In this document: positions 1-10,644 of the stretch, one piece after another | Layout: each line of letters starts with the position of its first letter | Position numbering within the stretch: the first letter of the stretch is position 1 | NCBI RefSeq assembly: GCF_013030985.1 | Contig: NZ_WPYP01000002.1 | Span: 62,001-126,000, forward strand | Direction of reading: 5' to 3' | Source: Ruegeria arenilitoris | GTDB lineage: Bacteria; Pseudomonadota; Alphaproteobacteria; Rhodobacterales; Rhodobacteraceae | Length of the DNA stretch: 64,000 nucleotides | Program-made: the position numbers and the translations under genes | Notes under the pieces: model-generated | The model's input: only the letters and a program-made list of their open reading frames with translations | Database searches by the model: none | What the model was told of the DNA's origin: nothing

Positions 1-59
1 AGGGTGCTGTCGACCTCCTGCACAATGTGCAGGCCGTATCCTTGCGGCCAATCGGTCAT
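1..59 (-). CDS. birA: Biotin--protein ligase BirA, N-terminal fragment (runs off window start)
   Basis: Only the first 19 codons are inside the window. They read MTDWPQGYGLHIVQEVDST, which resembles the start of alphaproteobacterial biotin-[acetyl-CoA-carboxylase] ligases: a short leader, then the E-x-D-S-T motif that opens the catalytic domain. The enzyme would biotinylate carboxylases such as the methylcrotonyl-CoA carboxylase encoded later in this window. BirA after nuoN is a common order in this family. The ATG follows a hairpin and T-run almost directly, so no ordinary ribosome binding site is visible. Family assignment rests on a short stretch and on position. Confidence 0.72.
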   Translation of the reverse strand, partial: MTDWPQGYGLHIVQEVDST

Positions 60-61
60 GG

Positions 62-90
62 CAAAAAGGCCCGGTCTTTTGACCGAGCCT
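62..90 (-). terminator. Intrinsic terminator after nuoN, abutting birA
   Basis: On the minus strand AGGCTCGGTC and GACCGGGCCT form a 10-bp stem (one G-T wobble) around an AAAA loop, followed by a run of T. It lies between the nuoN stop and the birA ATG and should end the nuo transcript. It leaves only three bases before birA. Confidence 0.85.
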
Positions 91-113
91 CCTGCAATTG
101 GATGTTAGGCAAA

Positions 114-1556
114 TCAGTTGACAAGCGTTGCCGCCGCAGCAGCTGCCGCGCCTTCAATGCCGAATTGATAGAACACACCAACCAGCATCAGCGCGGCCGA
201 GCCCATCAGCGCCACCCACAGAACCGGAGTGGAGCGCGTTTCGATTGGATCTTCGTTCTCTTCCCCGAAGTACATGTAGAACACGATCCGCAGGTAATAG
301 AACGCACCAATCACAGATGCGATGGCCGAGACAATGACCAGCCCGGTCAGACCCGCGCCGACACCGGCCTGCCATACGCCGAACTTGGCGAAAAAGCCCA
401 GCATCGGCGGCACACCCGCAAGGCTGAACATCAGGATCAGCACGGCCAGAGCCTTGCCGGGATCACGCTTGGAGTATTGACGCAGCGCGTCGATATCGGT
501 GACGGGTTTGCCGTCACGCTCCATCATCAGGATGAAGGCAAAGGTGCCGATATTCATGGTCACGTAGATCGCCAGATACATTAGCATCGCCTTGATGCCC
601 AGTTCCGTACCGGCCGCCAGACCGATCAGTGCATAGCCCATATGGGCAATCGACGAAAACGCCATCAGACGCTTGATGTTGCGCTGACCAATCGCGGCAA
701 CCGCGCCCAGCAGCATCGACAGAACGGACAGCAGAACGATCACTTGCTGCCAGTCCTTGACCACTCCGCCAAAGGCGTCGTGCATCAGGCGGGCAAACAG
801 CGCCATCGCGGCCACTTTCGGCGCGGTGGCAAAGAAGGCAGTGATCGGCGTGGGCGAGCCTTCGTAGACGTCCGGTGTCCACATGTGGAACGGCACGGCC
901 GAGACCTTGAATGCCAGGCCCGAGATCAGGAAGATCAGACCGAACAGCAGACCAACCGAAATGTCTCCGTGATGCACGGTCTGGATGATGCCCGAGAACA
1001 GCGTGGTTCCGGTAAAGCCATAGACCAGCGACGCGCCGTACAGCAGCAGGCCCGAGCTGAGCGCGCCCAGCACGAAGTATTTTAGACCGGCCTCGGTCGA
1101 TTTCGCGCTGTCACGGCGCAAGGCGGCCACGACGTAGAGCGACAGCGATTGCAGTTCAAGCCCCATGTAAAGGGACATCAGATCACCGGCGCTGACCATC
1201 ATCATCATGCCCACGGCAGCCAGAGCCACCAGCAGCGGGTATTCGAACCGCAGCAGCCCGCGGCGCGACATGTAATCCTGGCTCATTACCAGAACGGCAG
1301 CGGCGGACAGCAGGATCGCGACCTTGGCAAAGCGCGAGAACCCGTCGTCGATGAACATGCCGTTGAAGGCAACATTGACGCCGTCGCCATTTGTGGCAAT
1401 CCAGATGGCCAGCAGCGCCATCAGGCCAGCGGTCGACCACACCAGGATCGGCGCCAGCGCGTCCTTCGCCGTGTAGACAGCCCCGATCAGAGCGGCCATC
1501 GCATATACGGCCAGAACGATCTCTGGCAGGATTATTGTCAGATCAGCCTGGATCAT
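114..1556 (-). CDS. nuoN: NADH-quinone oxidoreductase subunit N
   Basis: Membrane-arm subunit of complex I, one of the three antiporter-like subunits that move protons across the inner membrane. The 480-residue product is almost entirely hydrophobic helices and has the family length. The Mrp-antiporter-type core is visible: a lysine-bearing helix near residues 210-220 and the [16 protein letters not shown] segment near 220-235. A GGAGG sequence precedes the ATG. It is the last nuo gene, downstream of nuoM, and is followed by a hairpin terminator. Confidence 0.98.
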   Translation of the reverse strand: MIQADLTIILPEIVLAVYAMAALIGAVYTAKDALAPILVWSTAGLMALLAIWIATNGDGVNVAFNGMFIDDGFSRFAKVAILLSAAAVLVMSQDYMSRRGLLRFEYPLLVALAAVGMMMMVSAGDLMSLYMGLELQSLSLYVVAALRRDSAKSTEAGLKYFVLGALSSGLLLYGASLVYGFTGTTLFSGIIQTVHHGDISVGLLFGLIFLISGLAFKVSAVPFHMWTPDVYEGSPTPITAFFATAPKVAAMALFARLMHDAFGGVVKDWQQVIVLLSVLSMLLGAVAAIGQRNIKRLMAFSSIAHMGYALIGLAAGTELGIKAMLMYLAIYVTMNIGTFAFILMMERDGKPVTDIDALRQYSKRDPGKALAVLILMFSLAGVPPMLGFFAKFGVWQAGVGAGLTGLVIVSAIASVIGAFYYLRIVFYMYFGEENEDPIETRSTPVLWVALMGSAALMLVGVFYQFGIEGAAAAAAATLVN

Positions 1557-1571
1557 GTCTCCAAAGCCTCC

Positions 1572-3116
1572 TTAATGCGAAGCGGCCGTCTGGAGCGCGG
1601 CCTCAGCCGCGGCCAGAGCCGTGTCATAGTTCGAAATCAGTGCAGCGGTCGAGTTACCGATCACATCCGTGACCAGCGACGGGTAAACGCCCAGCAGAAT
1701 GGTCATCACGACCAGCGGTGCGAAGATCAGCCGCTCGCGCGAGTTCATGTCGGTCATCGCCTTGAGGCTTTCCTTGATCAGATCGCCAAAGACCACTCGG
1801 CGATACAGCCACAGCGCGTAGGCCGCCGAGAAGATCACACCGGACGCCGCCACAGCGGTGACCCAGGTGTTGACCTGGAACGTGCCCATCAGGGTCAGGA
1901 ATTCACCGATAAATCCAGAGGTGCCCGGCAAGCCGACATTGGCCATGGTGAACAGCATGAAGACCAGAGCATAGGCGGGCATCCGGATCACCAGACCGCC
2001 ATAAGCCTCGATGTCGCGGGTGTGCATCCGGTCATAGATCACGCCAACACACAGGAAGAGCGCGGCCGAGATGAAACCGTGGCTGAGCATCTGGAAGATC
2101 GCGCCGTCGATACCCTGCTGGTTCGCCGCAAAGATACCCATGGTCACAAAGCCCATATGCGCGACCGAGGAATACGCGATCAGCTTTTTCATGTCCTCCT
2201 GCACCAGCGCCACCAACGAGGTGTAGACAACCGCGATGGCCGACATCCACAGCACCAGATCAGTCATCACCGCCGAGCCGACAGGGAACATCGGAAGGCT
2301 GAACCGCAGGAAGCCATAGCCGCCCATCTTCAGCAGGATCGCCGCCAGCACAACCGAACCCGCCGTCGGCGCCTGAACGTGCGCGTCCGGCAACCAGGTG
2401 TGCACTGGCCACATCGGCATCTTCACAGCAAACGAAGCAAAGAAAGCCAGGAACATCAGTGTCTGCATCCCGCCAACGACATAGATGCCAAGTACGCTGA
2501 ACCCTTCGGACGAGAAGTGGTGGCTCATCAGAGCTTCAATGTCCGTGGTGCCCGCGTCCGAATACATGGCAACCATCGCCACCAGCATCAGCACCGAACC
2601 GAGGAAGGTGTAGAGGAAGAACTTGAAGCTGGCATAGATGCGGTCCTTGCCGCCCCAGACGCCGATGATCAGGAACATCGGGATCAGGCCTGCCTCGAAG
2701 AACAGGTAGAACAGCACCAGATCCAGCGCCATGAACACGCCCAGCATCAGCGTTTCCAGCATCAGGAAGGCGATCATGTATTCCTTGACCCGGTCCGTGA
2801 CCTGCCAGCTGGCCAGAATGGTCAGCGGCATGATGAAGGTGGTCAGCAGCACGAACAGAACGCTGATGCCATCCACGCCCATCTTGTATTTCAGGCCCAG
2901 CAACCACTCACCCTCTTCCACCATCTGGAAGCCGGTGTTTGATGGGTCAAAGCCCGTATAGATGCCGATCGAGACAAGGAAGGTCACCGTGGTCGCCACG
3001 AGTGCAACCCATTTCGCGTTGCGCTGCGCGGCCACGTCATCGCCATGCAGGAACAGGGCCAGAATACCGGCCGCCACTGCGGGGATGAAGGTGACGATGG
3101 AGAGGATATTATCCAT
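1572..3116 (-). CDS. nuoM: NADH-quinone oxidoreductase subunit M
   Basis: Second antiporter-like, proton-translocating membrane subunit of complex I. The start is set at the ATG giving [12 protein letters not shown], because this ATG shares a base with the nuoL stop (TAATG), implying coupled translation; a longer open frame upstream is only the nuoL shadow. The product is 514 residues. Family motifs include [17 protein letters not shown] and the [19 protein letters not shown] stretch that follows the key trans-membrane lysine helix. Confidence 0.98.
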   Translation of the reverse strand: MDNILSIVTFIPAVAAGILALFLHGDDVAAQRNAKWVALVATTVTFLVSIGIYTGFDPSNTGFQMVEEGEWLLGLKYKMGVDGISVLFVLLTTFIMPLTILASWQVTDRVKEYMIAFLMLETLMLGVFMALDLVLFYLFFEAGLIPMFLIIGVWGGKDRIYASFKFFLYTFLGSVLMLVAMVAMYSDAGTTDIEALMSHHFSSEGFSVLGIYVVGGMQTLMFLAFFASFAVKMPMWPVHTWLPDAHVQAPTAGSVVLAAILLKMGGYGFLRFSLPMFPVGSAVMTDLVLWMSAIAVVYTSLVALVQEDMKKLIAYSSVAHMGFVTMGIFAANQQGIDGAIFQMLSHGFISAALFLCVGVIYDRMHTRDIEAYGGLVIRMPAYALVFMLFTMANVGLPGTSGFIGEFLTLMGTFQVNTWVTAVAASGVIFSAAYALWLYRRVVFGDLIKESLKAMTDMNSRERLIFAPLVVMTILLGVYPSLVTDVIGNSTAALISNYDTALAAAEAALQTAASH

Positions 3117-5317
3117 TATTGTGCGCCTCCGCCGATCGACATCCAGGTGACCAGGGCAGCGATGCCCAGAACCATCCAGAAGGCGTAAGTAAAGATGTAG
3201 CCCGTCTGCGCCTTGCCTGCGAGGCGGGTGAAGAAGGGAACAACGCCCATGGCGACACCGTTCAGGAAGCCGTCGATGGTGTTGCCATCGCCGCGTTTCC
3301 ACAGGAACCGGCCAAGCGCCACGGTGGGTTTGACGAAGATCGCGTCATAGATTTCGTCAAAGTACCACTTGTTCAGCAGGAACAGGTACAGCGGCCGCTG
3401 GTTCTGTGCCAGACGTCCCGGCAGAGACGGGTTCACGATATAGAACCAGTAGGCCATGACAAAACCCAGCACCATCGCAACGAAGGGCGAAACCTTGACC
3501 CATTTCGGAGCCGCGTGTGCGTCGTCCAGAATATGGTTATCCGGCGCGATATACAGGGCACCCTCGCCCGGCTTGCCCGTGAAGACATAGTGGTGATCCC
3601 CACCATGGGCTGCCTCGTCAGCGTGCGCAGCCTCATCTCCGTGGCCGTCATCCGCTTGAGTGTCCGACGCGTGGTCATCATCCGCATGAGCCGTATCAGC
3701 ATGTGCATGAGCCGTATCAGCATGTGCATCCGCCTGGCCGTGTTCGCCCGCCTCAGCATGCTCGGACGCCTCGGCAACCGGAATGCCGTAGAACTTGCCG
3801 ACCTTGTCCGCGTGACCAAAGAAGTTGCCGTACCAGATCATGCCGGCAAAGACCGCACCCAGCGACAGCACGCCCAAAGGCACCAGCATGGACATCGGAC
3901 TTTCATGCGCATGATCATGCGTATGCTGGTCGCCGCGTGGCTTGCCGTAGAAGGTCAGGAAAATCAGACGCCAGCTATAGAACGAGGTGAACGCAGCGGC
4001 GACCACCAGCAGCCAGAAGCCATAGGCCGACCCACCTGCATAGGCGCTCTCGATGATCGCATCCTTGGACAGGAACCCGGCGAACCCGAATGTGGTCAGC
4101 GGAATGCCAACGCCGGTGATGGCCAGCGTACCGACCATCATCGCCCAGAATGTATAGGGGATCTTTTTCCGCAGACCGCCGTATTCGGTCATCTCCTGCT
4201 CGTGGTGCATCGCATGGATCACCGAACCGGCGCCAAGGAACAGCAGCGCTTTGAAGAAGGCGTGCGTGAACAGGTGGAACATCGCCGCCGAGTACATGCC
4301 CACACCCGCAGCCACGAACATGTAGCCCAGCTGCGAACAGGTCGAATAGGCGATGACGCGCTTGATGTCGGTCTGCACCAGACCCACCGTTGCGGCAAAG
4401 AACGCGGTCGATGCACCCAGCACGGTGATGAACCCGGTGGCACCCGGTGCGAACTCCATCAGCGGCGACATGCGGCAGACCAGAAACACACCGGCGGTCA
4501 CCATGGTCGCGGCGTGGATCAGTGCCGACACAGGCGTCGGGCCTTCCATCGCGTCCGGCAACCACGTGTGCAGGATCAGCTGCGCCGATTTACCCATCGC
4601 ACCGATGAACAGCAACACACAGATCACCTCGATGGCGGTCCACTCACCCCACAGGAAGTGCAGCTGCGTTTCCGCCAGTTCCGGTGCCGACGCGAAGATG
4701 TCAGAGAAGTTGATGCTGTCGGTCAGGAAGAACAGCGCAAAGATCCCCAGCGCAAAACCAAAGTCACCGACCCGGTTCACCACGAAGGCCTTGATCGCAG
4801 CGGCGTTGGCAGAGGGTTTGCGGTAGTAGAACCCGATCAGCAGGTAGGACGCGACACCCACGCCTTCCCAGCCAAAGAACATCTGAACCAGGTTGTCCGA
4901 TGTCACCAGCGCCAGCATGGCAAAGGTGAAGAAGGACAGATAGGCAAAGAAGCGCGGCTTATAGCTTTCACCTTCGCGCCATTGCGGGTCGTGATCCATG
5001 TACCCGAAGGAATAGAGGTGCACGAGCGCCGAGACAGTCGTCACCACGATCAGCATGATTGCTGTCAGCCGGTCCAGACGGATGCCCCATTCGGTCGATA
5101 GCGAACCGCTTTCAATGAACCGAAGTACCGGCACCGAATAGGATCCCCCGGGATAGGCCGAGGGATCAAAGCTGAAGAAAACCAGCCACGACAGCAAACA
5201 GGCCAGAAACAGCAGGCCCGTGGCGGTCCACATGGCGGCTTTCTCGCCAATGAAGCGCCAGCCAAAGCCGCAGATCAGTGCGCCCACAAGCGGGGCAAAG
5301 AGGATGGTGGTTTCCAT
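3116..5317 (-). CDS. nuoL: NADH-quinone oxidoreductase subunit L, with His-rich insert
   Basis: Third and most distal proton-pumping subunit of complex I, including the long lateral helix region at the C-terminus. The product is 733 residues, longer than the roughly 610-700 usual for the family. Conserved segments include [19 protein letters not shown] near residue 150 and [26 protein letters not shown]. The extra length is a His/Asp/Ala/Glu-rich hydrophilic segment at about residues 514-572 that contains a 7-residue tandem repeat, plus a shorter HTHDHAHE patch near residue 465. These lie between predicted membrane segments, so they form a polar loop. Confidence 0.97.
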   Translation of the reverse strand: METTILFAPLVGALICGFGWRFIGEKAAMWTATGLLFLACLLSWLVFFSFDPSAYPGGSYSVPVLRFIESGSLSTEWGIRLDRLTAIMLIVVTTVSALVHLYSFGYMDHDPQWREGESYKPRFFAYLSFFTFAMLALVTSDNLVQMFFGWEGVGVASYLLIGFYYRKPSANAAAIKAFVVNRVGDFGFALGIFALFFLTDSINFSDIFASAPELAETQLHFLWGEWTAIEVICVLLFIGAMGKSAQLILHTWLPDAMEGPTPVSALIHAATMVTAGVFLVCRMSPLMEFAPGATGFITVLGASTAFFAATVGLVQTDIKRVIAYSTCSQLGYMFVAAGVGMYSAAMFHLFTHAFFKALLFLGAGSVIHAMHHEQEMTEYGGLRKKIPYTFWAMMVGTLAITGVGIPLTTFGFAGFLSKDAIIESAYAGGSAYGFWLLVVAAAFTSFYSWRLIFLTFYGKPRGDQHTHDHAHESPMSMLVPLGVLSLGAVFAGMIWYGNFFGHADKVGKFYGIPVAEASEHAEAGEHGQADAHADTAHAHADTAHADDDHASDTQADDGHGDEAAHADEAAHGGDHHYVFTGKPGEGALYIAPDNHILDDAHAAPKWVKVSPFVAMVLGFVMAYWFYIVNPSLPGRLAQNQRPLYLFLLNKWYFDEIYDAIFVKPTVALGRFLWKRGDGNTIDGFLNGVAMGVVPFFTRLAGKAQTGYIFTYAFWMVLGIAALVTWMSIGGGAQ
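3684..3725 (-). repeat. Perfect 21-bp tandem duplication inside nuoL
   Basis: Two identical 21-bp units, 3684-3704 and 3705-3725, lie head to tail in frame. Each encodes HADTAHA in the His-rich loop of NuoL, so copy number could change without breaking the frame. Confidence 0.9.
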
Positions 5318-5323
5318 GTTCCC

Positions 5324-5629
5324 TTACCCCTTCATCATGTTGACGTCTTCAACCGCGATGGTGCCACGGTTGCGGAAGAAACAGACCAGAATGGCCAGGC
5401 CAATCGCCGCCTCGGCCGCCGCAACGGTCAGAACGAACAGTGTAAACACCTGCCCGACCAGATCGCCGAGGAAACTGGAAAACGCCACGAGGTTGATATT
5501 CACCGCCAGCAGCATCAATTCGATGCTCATCAGCAGGATGATGACGTTCTTGCGGTTCAGGAAGAGCCCGAAGATGCCGATGACGAACAGCGTCGCCGCG
5601 ACCGTAAGATAGTGTTCAAGTCCGATCAT
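5324..5629 (-). CDS. nuoK: NADH-quinone oxidoreductase subunit K
   Basis: Small membrane subunit of complex I, homologous to MrpC and mitochondrial ND4L, with three trans-membrane helices and buried glutamates of the proton path ([13 protein letters not shown] and [12 protein letters not shown]). The start is [10 protein letters not shown], giving 101 residues, the family length. Its ATG overlaps the stop of the preceding small secreted-protein gene (ATGA). An upstream in-frame codon would add 16 residues lacking family character, so it was not used. Confidence 0.97.
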   Translation of the reverse strand: MIGLEHYLTVAATLFVIGIFGLFLNRKNVIILLMSIELMLLAVNINLVAFSSFLGDLVGQVFTLFVLTVAAAEAAIGLAILVCFFRNRGTIAVEDVNMMKG

Positions 5630-5871
5630 AGCATGACCTCTGCCCGGTAGTTTTCGATCGACGGAATCCAAGAGCACACACCAGAGTAGCCACAGTGGTA
5701 GTAGCCGTCTTCACCCGCCAAGCTTTTGGTAAAATCCAGTTCTTTTGCGACAATCGAATGAATAGTCGGCCCCATGTCGGAAGCCCAATAGTGAGTCCCG
5801 CCAAGATCGTTGGAAGCAAACTGCACAACGAACAACGCGACCAAGGTAGTGCCGAGAATTAGTTTCTTCAT
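5626..5871 (-). CDS. Small secreted protein of unknown function inside nuo operon
   Basis: 81-residue product starting [20 protein letters not shown], a clear signal-peptide-like N-terminus, so it is probably exported to the periplasm. The mature part is about 60 residues, aromatic-rich, with only two cysteines (HCGYSGVC), which could form a disulfide or bind a ligand. The start ATG shares a base with the nuoJ stop (TGATG) and its own stop overlaps the nuoK start (ATGA), so it is coupled on both sides. A 60-base sample (5701-5760) is 28/60 GC, below the neighbouring nuo genes. I do not recognise a family. Confidence 0.75.
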   Translation of the reverse strand: MKKLILGTTLVALFVVQFASNDLGGTHYWASDMGPTIHSIVAKELDFTKSLAGEDGYYHCGYSGVCSWIPSIENYRAEVML

Positions 5872-6473
5872 CACAACCCCTGCCCCGGTTTCACGTCCTT
5901 CAGCTCCATCGCCTCGGCCGGGTCGCGCATCATTTGGCCGACGATGTCCTGACGCTTGATGTCCTTGCGATGGCGCAGCGTCAGAACGATGGCACCGATC
6001 ATGGCCACCAGCAGGATCAGGCCTGCCAGTTGGAACAGAAGGAAGTATTGATCATAAAGAATGACGCCGAGCGCCTCGGTGTTGTGGCGGTCCACTGGCA
6101 CCGGCTGGGCAAGATTGGCCGCCGCGCCCTGCGCGCTGTCCCATGCCCCAAAGGCCATGACGAACTGCATCAGGATCACCAGACCGATCAGCAGGGCCAG
6201 CGGCATATAGCGCGCCATCTCGGCCTTGAGCTCGGCAAAGTCCACATCCAGCATCATCACCACAAAAAGGAACAGAACCGCGACCGCGCCCACATAGACG
6301 ATGATCAGCAGCATCGCCACGAACTCGGCGCCCAGCAGAACGAACAGCCCCGCCGAGGACAGGAACGCCAGGATCAGCCACAGCACCGAGTGCACCGGCT
6401 GGCGGCTGATCACCGTGAACAGCCCGCCGGTGATGGCGCTGATGGCAAACAGATAGAAGGCAAAGACGGTCAT
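5871..6473 (-). CDS. nuoJ: NADH-quinone oxidoreductase subunit J
   Basis: Membrane subunit of complex I (ND6 homologue) with five predicted helices in 200 residues. The conserved third-helix segment [24 protein letters not shown], which contains the pi-bulge region, is at about residues 50-75. The C-terminal tail ends in a short hydrophilic stretch. The ATG overlaps the stop of the preceding decarboxylase-like gene (ATGA) and the stop overlaps the next small gene (TGATG). Confidence 0.97.
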   Translation of the reverse strand: MTVFAFYLFAISAITGGLFTVISRQPVHSVLWLILAFLSSAGLFVLLGAEFVAMLLIIVYVGAVAVLFLFVVMMLDVDFAELKAEMARYMPLALLIGLVILMQFVMAFGAWDSAQGAAANLAQPVPVDRHNTEALGVILYDQYFLLFQLAGLILLVAMIGAIVLTLRHRKDIKRQDIVGQMMRDPAEAMELKDVKPGQGL

Positions 6474-6880
6474 TGATCCTCATCCTCGTTGTCGCCCATG
6501 ACCTCCTGCGCCAGATCCAGCGCGCGGGTCATGGCCGGGATGCCGGCAAAGACCGACATCTGACCGATCGTTTCCACGATCTCTTGTTTCTTGGCACCCG
6601 CTTCCAGCGCGTGACGCACGGTCTGACGAACAGCCGAGTCCGCCTGTGCGCCCTGACAGGTCAGCCCGGCAAGTGTCAGCAGCAGGCGGGTTTTGGCATC
6701 CAGACCGTCCTTGTTGACGGTGTTGCCGAACATCATTTCCATGACCTCTTTGGGCATGGTCGGCCACAGCGCCTCGAACCCCTTGGGCGAGAAGTTTTCC
6801 ATCGCCGGGTTCATCGCCTTGGCCATGTCCTGAGCCTGCTTCATCATCAGCTCGAACGGATTTGTCGGCGTGTCACTCAT
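6470..6880 (-). CDS. Carboxymuconolactone decarboxylase-like protein in nuo operon
   Basis: 136 residues. The C-terminal half (about 55-130) has the helical pattern of the carboxymuconolactone decarboxylase/AhpD superfamily: [18 protein letters not shown], then [20 protein letters not shown] and an [10 protein letters not shown] helix. One cysteine is present rather than the CxxC of AhpD peroxidase-reductases, so redox activity of that kind is not supported. The first 50 residues are Met-rich and amphipathic. It overlaps nuoI upstream and nuoJ downstream by ATGA, so it is made in step with complex I. The function is unknown; a role tied to complex I is inference from position. Confidence 0.85.
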   Translation of the reverse strand: MSDTPTNPFELMMKQAQDMAKAMNPAMENFSPKGFEALWPTMPKEVMEMMFGNTVNKDGLDAKTRLLLTLAGLTCQGAQADSAVRQTVRHALEAGAKKQEIVETIGQMSVFAGIPAMTRALDLAQEVMGDNEDEDQ

Positions 6881-7371
6881 CGGTACGGCGCGTCCATTTC
6901 CAGATTGCGGGCGATCTCGGCTTCCCAGCGTTCGCCGTTATCCAGCAGCTTCTGCTTGTCGTAGAACAGCTCTTCACGGGTTTCCGTGGCAAATTCGAAG
7001 TTCGGGCCTTCGACGATGGCATCGACCGGGCAGGCTTCTTGGCAGAAACCGCAATAGATGCACTTGGTCATGTCGATGTCATAGCGTGTGGTGCGGCGGC
7101 TGCCGTCCTCACGCGGTTCGGCGTCGATGGTGATGGCTTGCGCCGGGCACACGGCCTCGCACAACTTGCAGGCGATGCAGCGCTCCTCGCCATTCGGGTA
7201 ACGGCGCAGGGCGTGCTCACCGCGGAAACGCGGGGACAGAGGGCCCTTCTCATGCGGATAGTTGATGGTGGCTTTGGGGGCGAAAAAGTACTTCATTCCA
7301 AGTTTGAAGCCGACCCAGAAGTCCTGCAGAAGAAAATACTTGGCGGCGCGGGTATAGTCGATTTGCGTCAT
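6877..7371 (-). CDS. nuoI: NADH-quinone oxidoreductase subunit I
   Basis: Peripheral-arm subunit (TYKY homologue) carrying two 4Fe-4S clusters, N6a and N6b, that pass electrons towards NuoB. The product is 164 residues starting [10 protein letters not shown]; an open frame 45 bases longer was rejected because it runs into nuoH. Cluster ligands are C65, C68, C71 with C114 and C104, C107, C110 with C75, in two classic CxxCxxCxxxCP motifs. The ATG is two bases after the nuoH stop. Confidence 0.98.
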   Translation of the reverse strand: MTQIDYTRAAKYFLLQDFWVGFKLGMKYFFAPKATINYPHEKGPLSPRFRGEHALRRYPNGEERCIACKLCEAVCPAQAITIDAEPREDGSRRTTRYDIDMTKCIYCGFCQEACPVDAIVEGPNFEFATETREELFYDKQKLLDNGERWEAEIARNLEMDAPYR

Positions 7372-7373
7372 GA

Positions 7374-8411
7374 TCAGCCTCCTACGCTCCACCGGGCGAA
7401 GATGCCCCAGAACCATTCGAATTTCGCCGCAAAGGCCACGAACACCACCCAGGCCAGCGAGAACGGCAGGAACACTTTCCAGCCCAACCGCATCAACTGG
7501 TCATAGCGGTAGCGGGGCGTGATTGCCTTGACCATCGCGAAGATGAAGAAGAAGAACGCCATCTTGCCGACCATCCACAGGACACCGTCGGGAAGACCCG
7601 GGATCGGCGACAGCCAGCCGCCGAAGAACAGCAGCGTGGTCAGCGCGCACATCAGGAAGATCGCGATATATTCACCAGCCATGAACAGCAGGAACATCGT
7701 GGCAGAATATTCCACCTGATATCCGGCCACGAGTTCCGATTCCGCCTCGGGCAGGTCGAAGGGCGGGCGGTTGGTTTCGGCGAGCGCCGAGATAAAGAAC
7801 AGGAAGACCATCGGGAAATGCGGCAGCCAGTACCAGCCAAAGAAGCCATAGCCGGTATCCTGCGCGCCCACGATGGAGCCAAAATTCATTGATCCAGTCG
7901 AGATGATCACACCGATGATGATCAATCCAATTGACACTTCGTATGAGATCATTTGCGCCGCAGACCGCAGCGACCCAAGGAACGGATACTTTGAGTTCGA
8001 CGCCCAACCGCCCATTATCACGCCATAAACCTCAAGCGAGGACACAGCAAACACATACAGAACCGCCACGTTCAGGTCTGACAAAACCCAGCCGTCGTTG
8101 AACGGGATCACCGCCCAGGCGATCAGCGACAGAACAAAGCTTGTCATCGGGGCCAGAATAAAGACGGCGCGATCTGCCCCGGCGGGGATCACGACCTCTT
8201 TCACGACGTATTTCAGCGCGTCGGCTACCGATTGCAAAATGCCATAGACGCCAACCACGTTGGGTCCGCGGCGCATCTGAACTGCCGCCCAGATCTTGCG
8301 GTCGCCATAAACAAGGAACAACAGCGAGATCATCACAAAGGCAACGACAGCAAGCACTTGCGCCAGAATGATGATGGCTATTCCGCCTGGGGTGTTAAAG
8401 AAATCAGCCAT
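7374..8411 (-). CDS. nuoH: NADH-quinone oxidoreductase subunit H
   Basis: Membrane subunit (ND1 homologue) that forms much of the quinone-binding cavity and the start of the proton path. The 345-residue product has about eight helices. Conserved loops are [21 protein letters not shown] near residue 50 and [21 protein letters not shown] near residue 210, which carries the conserved acidic cluster. Its start overlaps the end of a small upstream open frame by eight bases. Confidence 0.98.
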   Translation of the reverse strand: MADFFNTPGGIAIIILAQVLAVVAFVMISLLFLVYGDRKIWAAVQMRRGPNVVGVYGILQSVADALKYVVKEVVIPAGADRAVFILAPMTSFVLSLIAWAVIPFNDGWVLSDLNVAVLYVFAVSSLEVYGVIMGGWASNSKYPFLGSLRSAAQMISYEVSIGLIIIGVIISTGSMNFGSIVGAQDTGYGFFGWYWLPHFPMVFLFFISALAETNRPPFDLPEAESELVAGYQVEYSATMFLLFMAGEYIAIFLMCALTTLLFFGGWLSPIPGLPDGVLWMVGKMAFFFFIFAMVKAITPRYRYDQLMRLGWKVFLPFSLAWVVFVAFAAKFEWFWGIFARWSVGG

Positions 8412-8619
8412 TGGTCCTCACACCGTGGGTATTCCGTTTTCCGCGAGCGATGCAAAGGCCATGTGCCTGCGCAAACTGCGGCTGGGTCGGCGCGTTGGTG
8501 TAAACAGCATCTGCCGCCATTACGCCACCCTTAATCTTGGGTTTCACACACAAATCAGCCGCGGCGTACTGCCACCCGGCAGTCGCGTTTGCCTGTGGTA
8601 TGAAACAGGTCTGGTTCAT
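8404..8619 (-). CDS. Hypothetical 71-residue protein between nuoG and nuoH
   Basis: The ATG overlaps the nuoG stop (ATGA) and the reading frame ends eight bases inside nuoH, so it fills a gap of about 200 bases that would otherwise be untranslated. The product is hydrophilic, with three cysteines, two in the N-terminal third, and no signal peptide or membrane helix. No family is recognised. The overlap geometry matches the other coupled genes of the operon and is the main support. Confidence 0.5.
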   Translation of the reverse strand: MNQTCFIPQANATAGWQYAAADLCVKPKIKGGVMAADAVYTNAPTQPQFAQAHGLCIARGKRNTHGVRTNG

Positions 8620-10637
8620 TCCGCTGCGATCTTCTCGGATTTACGGGCCAGCGCCTGTGCCGAAAGCTCGGCCATCAGTTGCGAAGCGCGCGCAATCGGG
8701 TTGGTCAGGTAGAAATCCTTGACCGCGTTGCGGAAGGTTGCTTTGCCCAGAGGGCCTGCCTCCAGCGGCTGAACCTCGTTCTGGGCCACTTCGTCGATGC
8801 GGGCCAGATGTGGAACCGCCTCAATCAATGCAGTGCGCAGCTGCGCCAGCGAGTCGAAGGGCAGCGTCGCGCCCAGTTCTGCCGACAGCGCCCGCAGAAT
8901 GGCCCAGTTTTCCTTGGCCTCACCCGGCGCAAACCCGGCGCGCATCGCCAGTTGCGGGCGTCCTTCGGTGTTCACGAACAGGCCGTTTTCCTCGGTATAG
9001 GCCGCGCCTGGCAGGATCACGTCGGCGCGATGTGCGCCCCGGTCACCATGGCTGCCCTGATAGATCACAAAGGCACCGTCACCGATTTCGACCTCATCCG
9101 CGCCGAGGTTGTAGATGACATCCGCCGCACTGACCGCATCCATGCCGCCTTCATTGGTTGCATCCACATCCATTGCGCCGACGCGCGAGGCCGCAGTGTG
9201 CAGAACGATCAGACCACTTTCGGTATTGGCCGCAATGGTTTGCGCGGCGGCCAGAACGGCAGTGCCGTCAGCCTCTTGCAACGCGCCCTGCCCGATGATG
9301 ACCAACGAGCGCTTGCTCTTGATCTCATCATCGCCGCCCATGCCGACAACTTTTTGCAGTGCCGCGCGGTCGTTACCCATGTGGTGATATTCATAAGTCA
9401 GATCCGCAGCCGGACCGACCAGAGCAACCTCGGCCCCGTGCGCCCAAGCCTTGCGGATACGGGCGTTCAGTACCGGCGCTTCGTCGCGCGGGTTGGTTCC
9501 GATCAGCAGGATACGCTCGGCGCCGTCGATGTCTTCGATCGCCGCAGTCCCGGCATAGGCGCCACGGTTCCCCGCTGGCAGCTTGGCACCGTCGGTGCGA
9601 CATTCAACAACGCCGCCCTGCCCCTCGATCATCTGCTTCAGCGCAAAGATCGCCTCGACCGGGGCCAGATCACCCACGATGCCAGCTGGCTTCTCGGCAC
9701 CCTTCAGCGCTTCGGCGGCTTTCGTCAGTGCCTCGGGCCACGTAGCCGGGCGCAGTTTGCCGTTTTCGCGGATGTAAGGCTTGTCCAGACGCTGGCGACG
9801 CAGGCCGTCCCAGACAAAGCGGGTCTTGTCGCTGATCCACTCTTCGTTCACGCCGTCATGGTTGCGCGGCAAAAAGCGCATTACTTCACGGCCCTTGGTA
9901 TCCACGCGGATGTTCGACCCCAGAGCGTCCATCACGTCGATGCTCTCGGTCTTGGTCAGTTCCCAAGGACGCGCGGTAAAGGCGTAGGGCTTCGAGGTCA
10001 GCGCGCCGACCGGGCACAGGTCGATGATGTTGCCCTGCATGTTGGAATCGAGCGTCTGGTTCAGATACGAGGTAATCTCGGCATCCTCACCCCGCCCGGT
10101 CTGGCCCATCTGGGTAATCCCGGCAACCTCGGTGGTAAAGCGCACACACCGGGTGCAGCTGATGCAGCGGGTCATCGCGGTGCTGACCAGAGGACCAAGG
10201 TCCAGATCGTCAACTGCGCGCTTGGCTTCCTTGAAGCGCGTACCCGACAGACCATAGGCCATCGCCTGATCCTGCAGGTCACATTCGCCACCCTGATCGC
10301 AGATCGGACAATCCAGCGGGTGATTGATGAGCATGAACTCCATCACCCCTTCACGGGCCTTCTTGACCATCGGTGAGTTCGTTTTGACCACCGGCGGCTG
10401 ACCTTCCGGTCCCGGGCGCAAGTCACGCACCTGCATCGCGCAGGAGGCGGCAGGTTTCGGCGGACCGCCGACAACCTCAACCAGACACATCCGGCAGTTG
10501 CCGGCGATCGACAGACGTTCGTGATAGCAGAAACGCGGCACTTCGACCCCGGCCTCTTCACAGGCCTGGATCAGGGTCATCGCACCATCGACTTCGATTT
10601 CCTGCCCGTCGATATTCACTTTGCGGAGGTCAGACAT
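8616..10637 (-). CDS. nuoG: NADH-quinone oxidoreductase subunit G
   Basis: Large peripheral-arm iron-sulfur subunit (75-kDa homologue). N-terminal ferredoxin-like domain (about 1-80) holds the 2Fe-2S cluster N1b ligands in [15 protein letters not shown] and a later cysteine. The His-Cys motif near [19 protein letters not shown] binds cluster N5, and the CISCTRC motif near residue 155 with a later cysteine binds N4. The remaining 450 residues are a molybdopterin-oxidoreductase fold that has lost its cofactor in this family. Length 673 is typical for Rhodobacteraceae. No cysteines of the extra N7 cluster were noticed. Confidence 0.97.
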   Translation of the reverse strand: MSDLRKVNIDGQEIEVDGAMTLIQACEEAGVEVPRFCYHERLSIAGNCRMCLVEVVGGPPKPAASCAMQVRDLRPGPEGQPPVVKTNSPMVKKAREGVMEFMLINHPLDCPICDQGGECDLQDQAMAYGLSGTRFKEAKRAVDDLDLGPLVSTAMTRCISCTRCVRFTTEVAGITQMGQTGRGEDAEITSYLNQTLDSNMQGNIIDLCPVGALTSKPYAFTARPWELTKTESIDVMDALGSNIRVDTKGREVMRFLPRNHDGVNEEWISDKTRFVWDGLRRQRLDKPYIRENGKLRPATWPEALTKAAEALKGAEKPAGIVGDLAPVEAIFALKQMIEGQGGVVECRTDGAKLPAGNRGAYAGTAAIEDIDGAERILLIGTNPRDEAPVLNARIRKAWAHGAEVALVGPAADLTYEYHHMGNDRAALQKVVGMGGDDEIKSKRSLVIIGQGALQEADGTAVLAAAQTIAANTESGLIVLHTAASRVGAMDVDATNEGGMDAVSAADVIYNLGADEVEIGDGAFVIYQGSHGDRGAHRADVILPGAAYTEENGLFVNTEGRPQLAMRAGFAPGEAKENWAILRALSAELGATLPFDSLAQLRTALIEAVPHLARIDEVAQNEVQPLEAGPLGKATFRNAVKDFYLTNPIARASQLMAELSAQALARKSEKIAAE

Positions 10638-10644
10638 AATGACG

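Noticed and set aside
1149-2942. Plus-strand open frame of 597 codons opposite nuoN and nuoM
   Set aside because: Antisense shadow with extreme His/Gln/Asp composition; the opposite strand encodes conserved complex I subunits.
3684-3729. Short direct repeats considered as a CRISPR-like or VNTR array
   Set aside because: Only two units, no spacers, and the units are in frame inside nuoL; recorded as a coding tandem repeat instead.
3119-5101. Long open frame of 660 codons on the plus strand opposite nuoL
   Set aside because: It is antisense to an unmistakable nuoL, is rich in His/Arg/Gln as expected for the complement of high-GC membrane-protein codons, and has no motif.
8679-10376. Plus-strand open frame of 565 codons opposite nuoG
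   Set aside because: Antisense shadow of nuoG without any recognisable domain.
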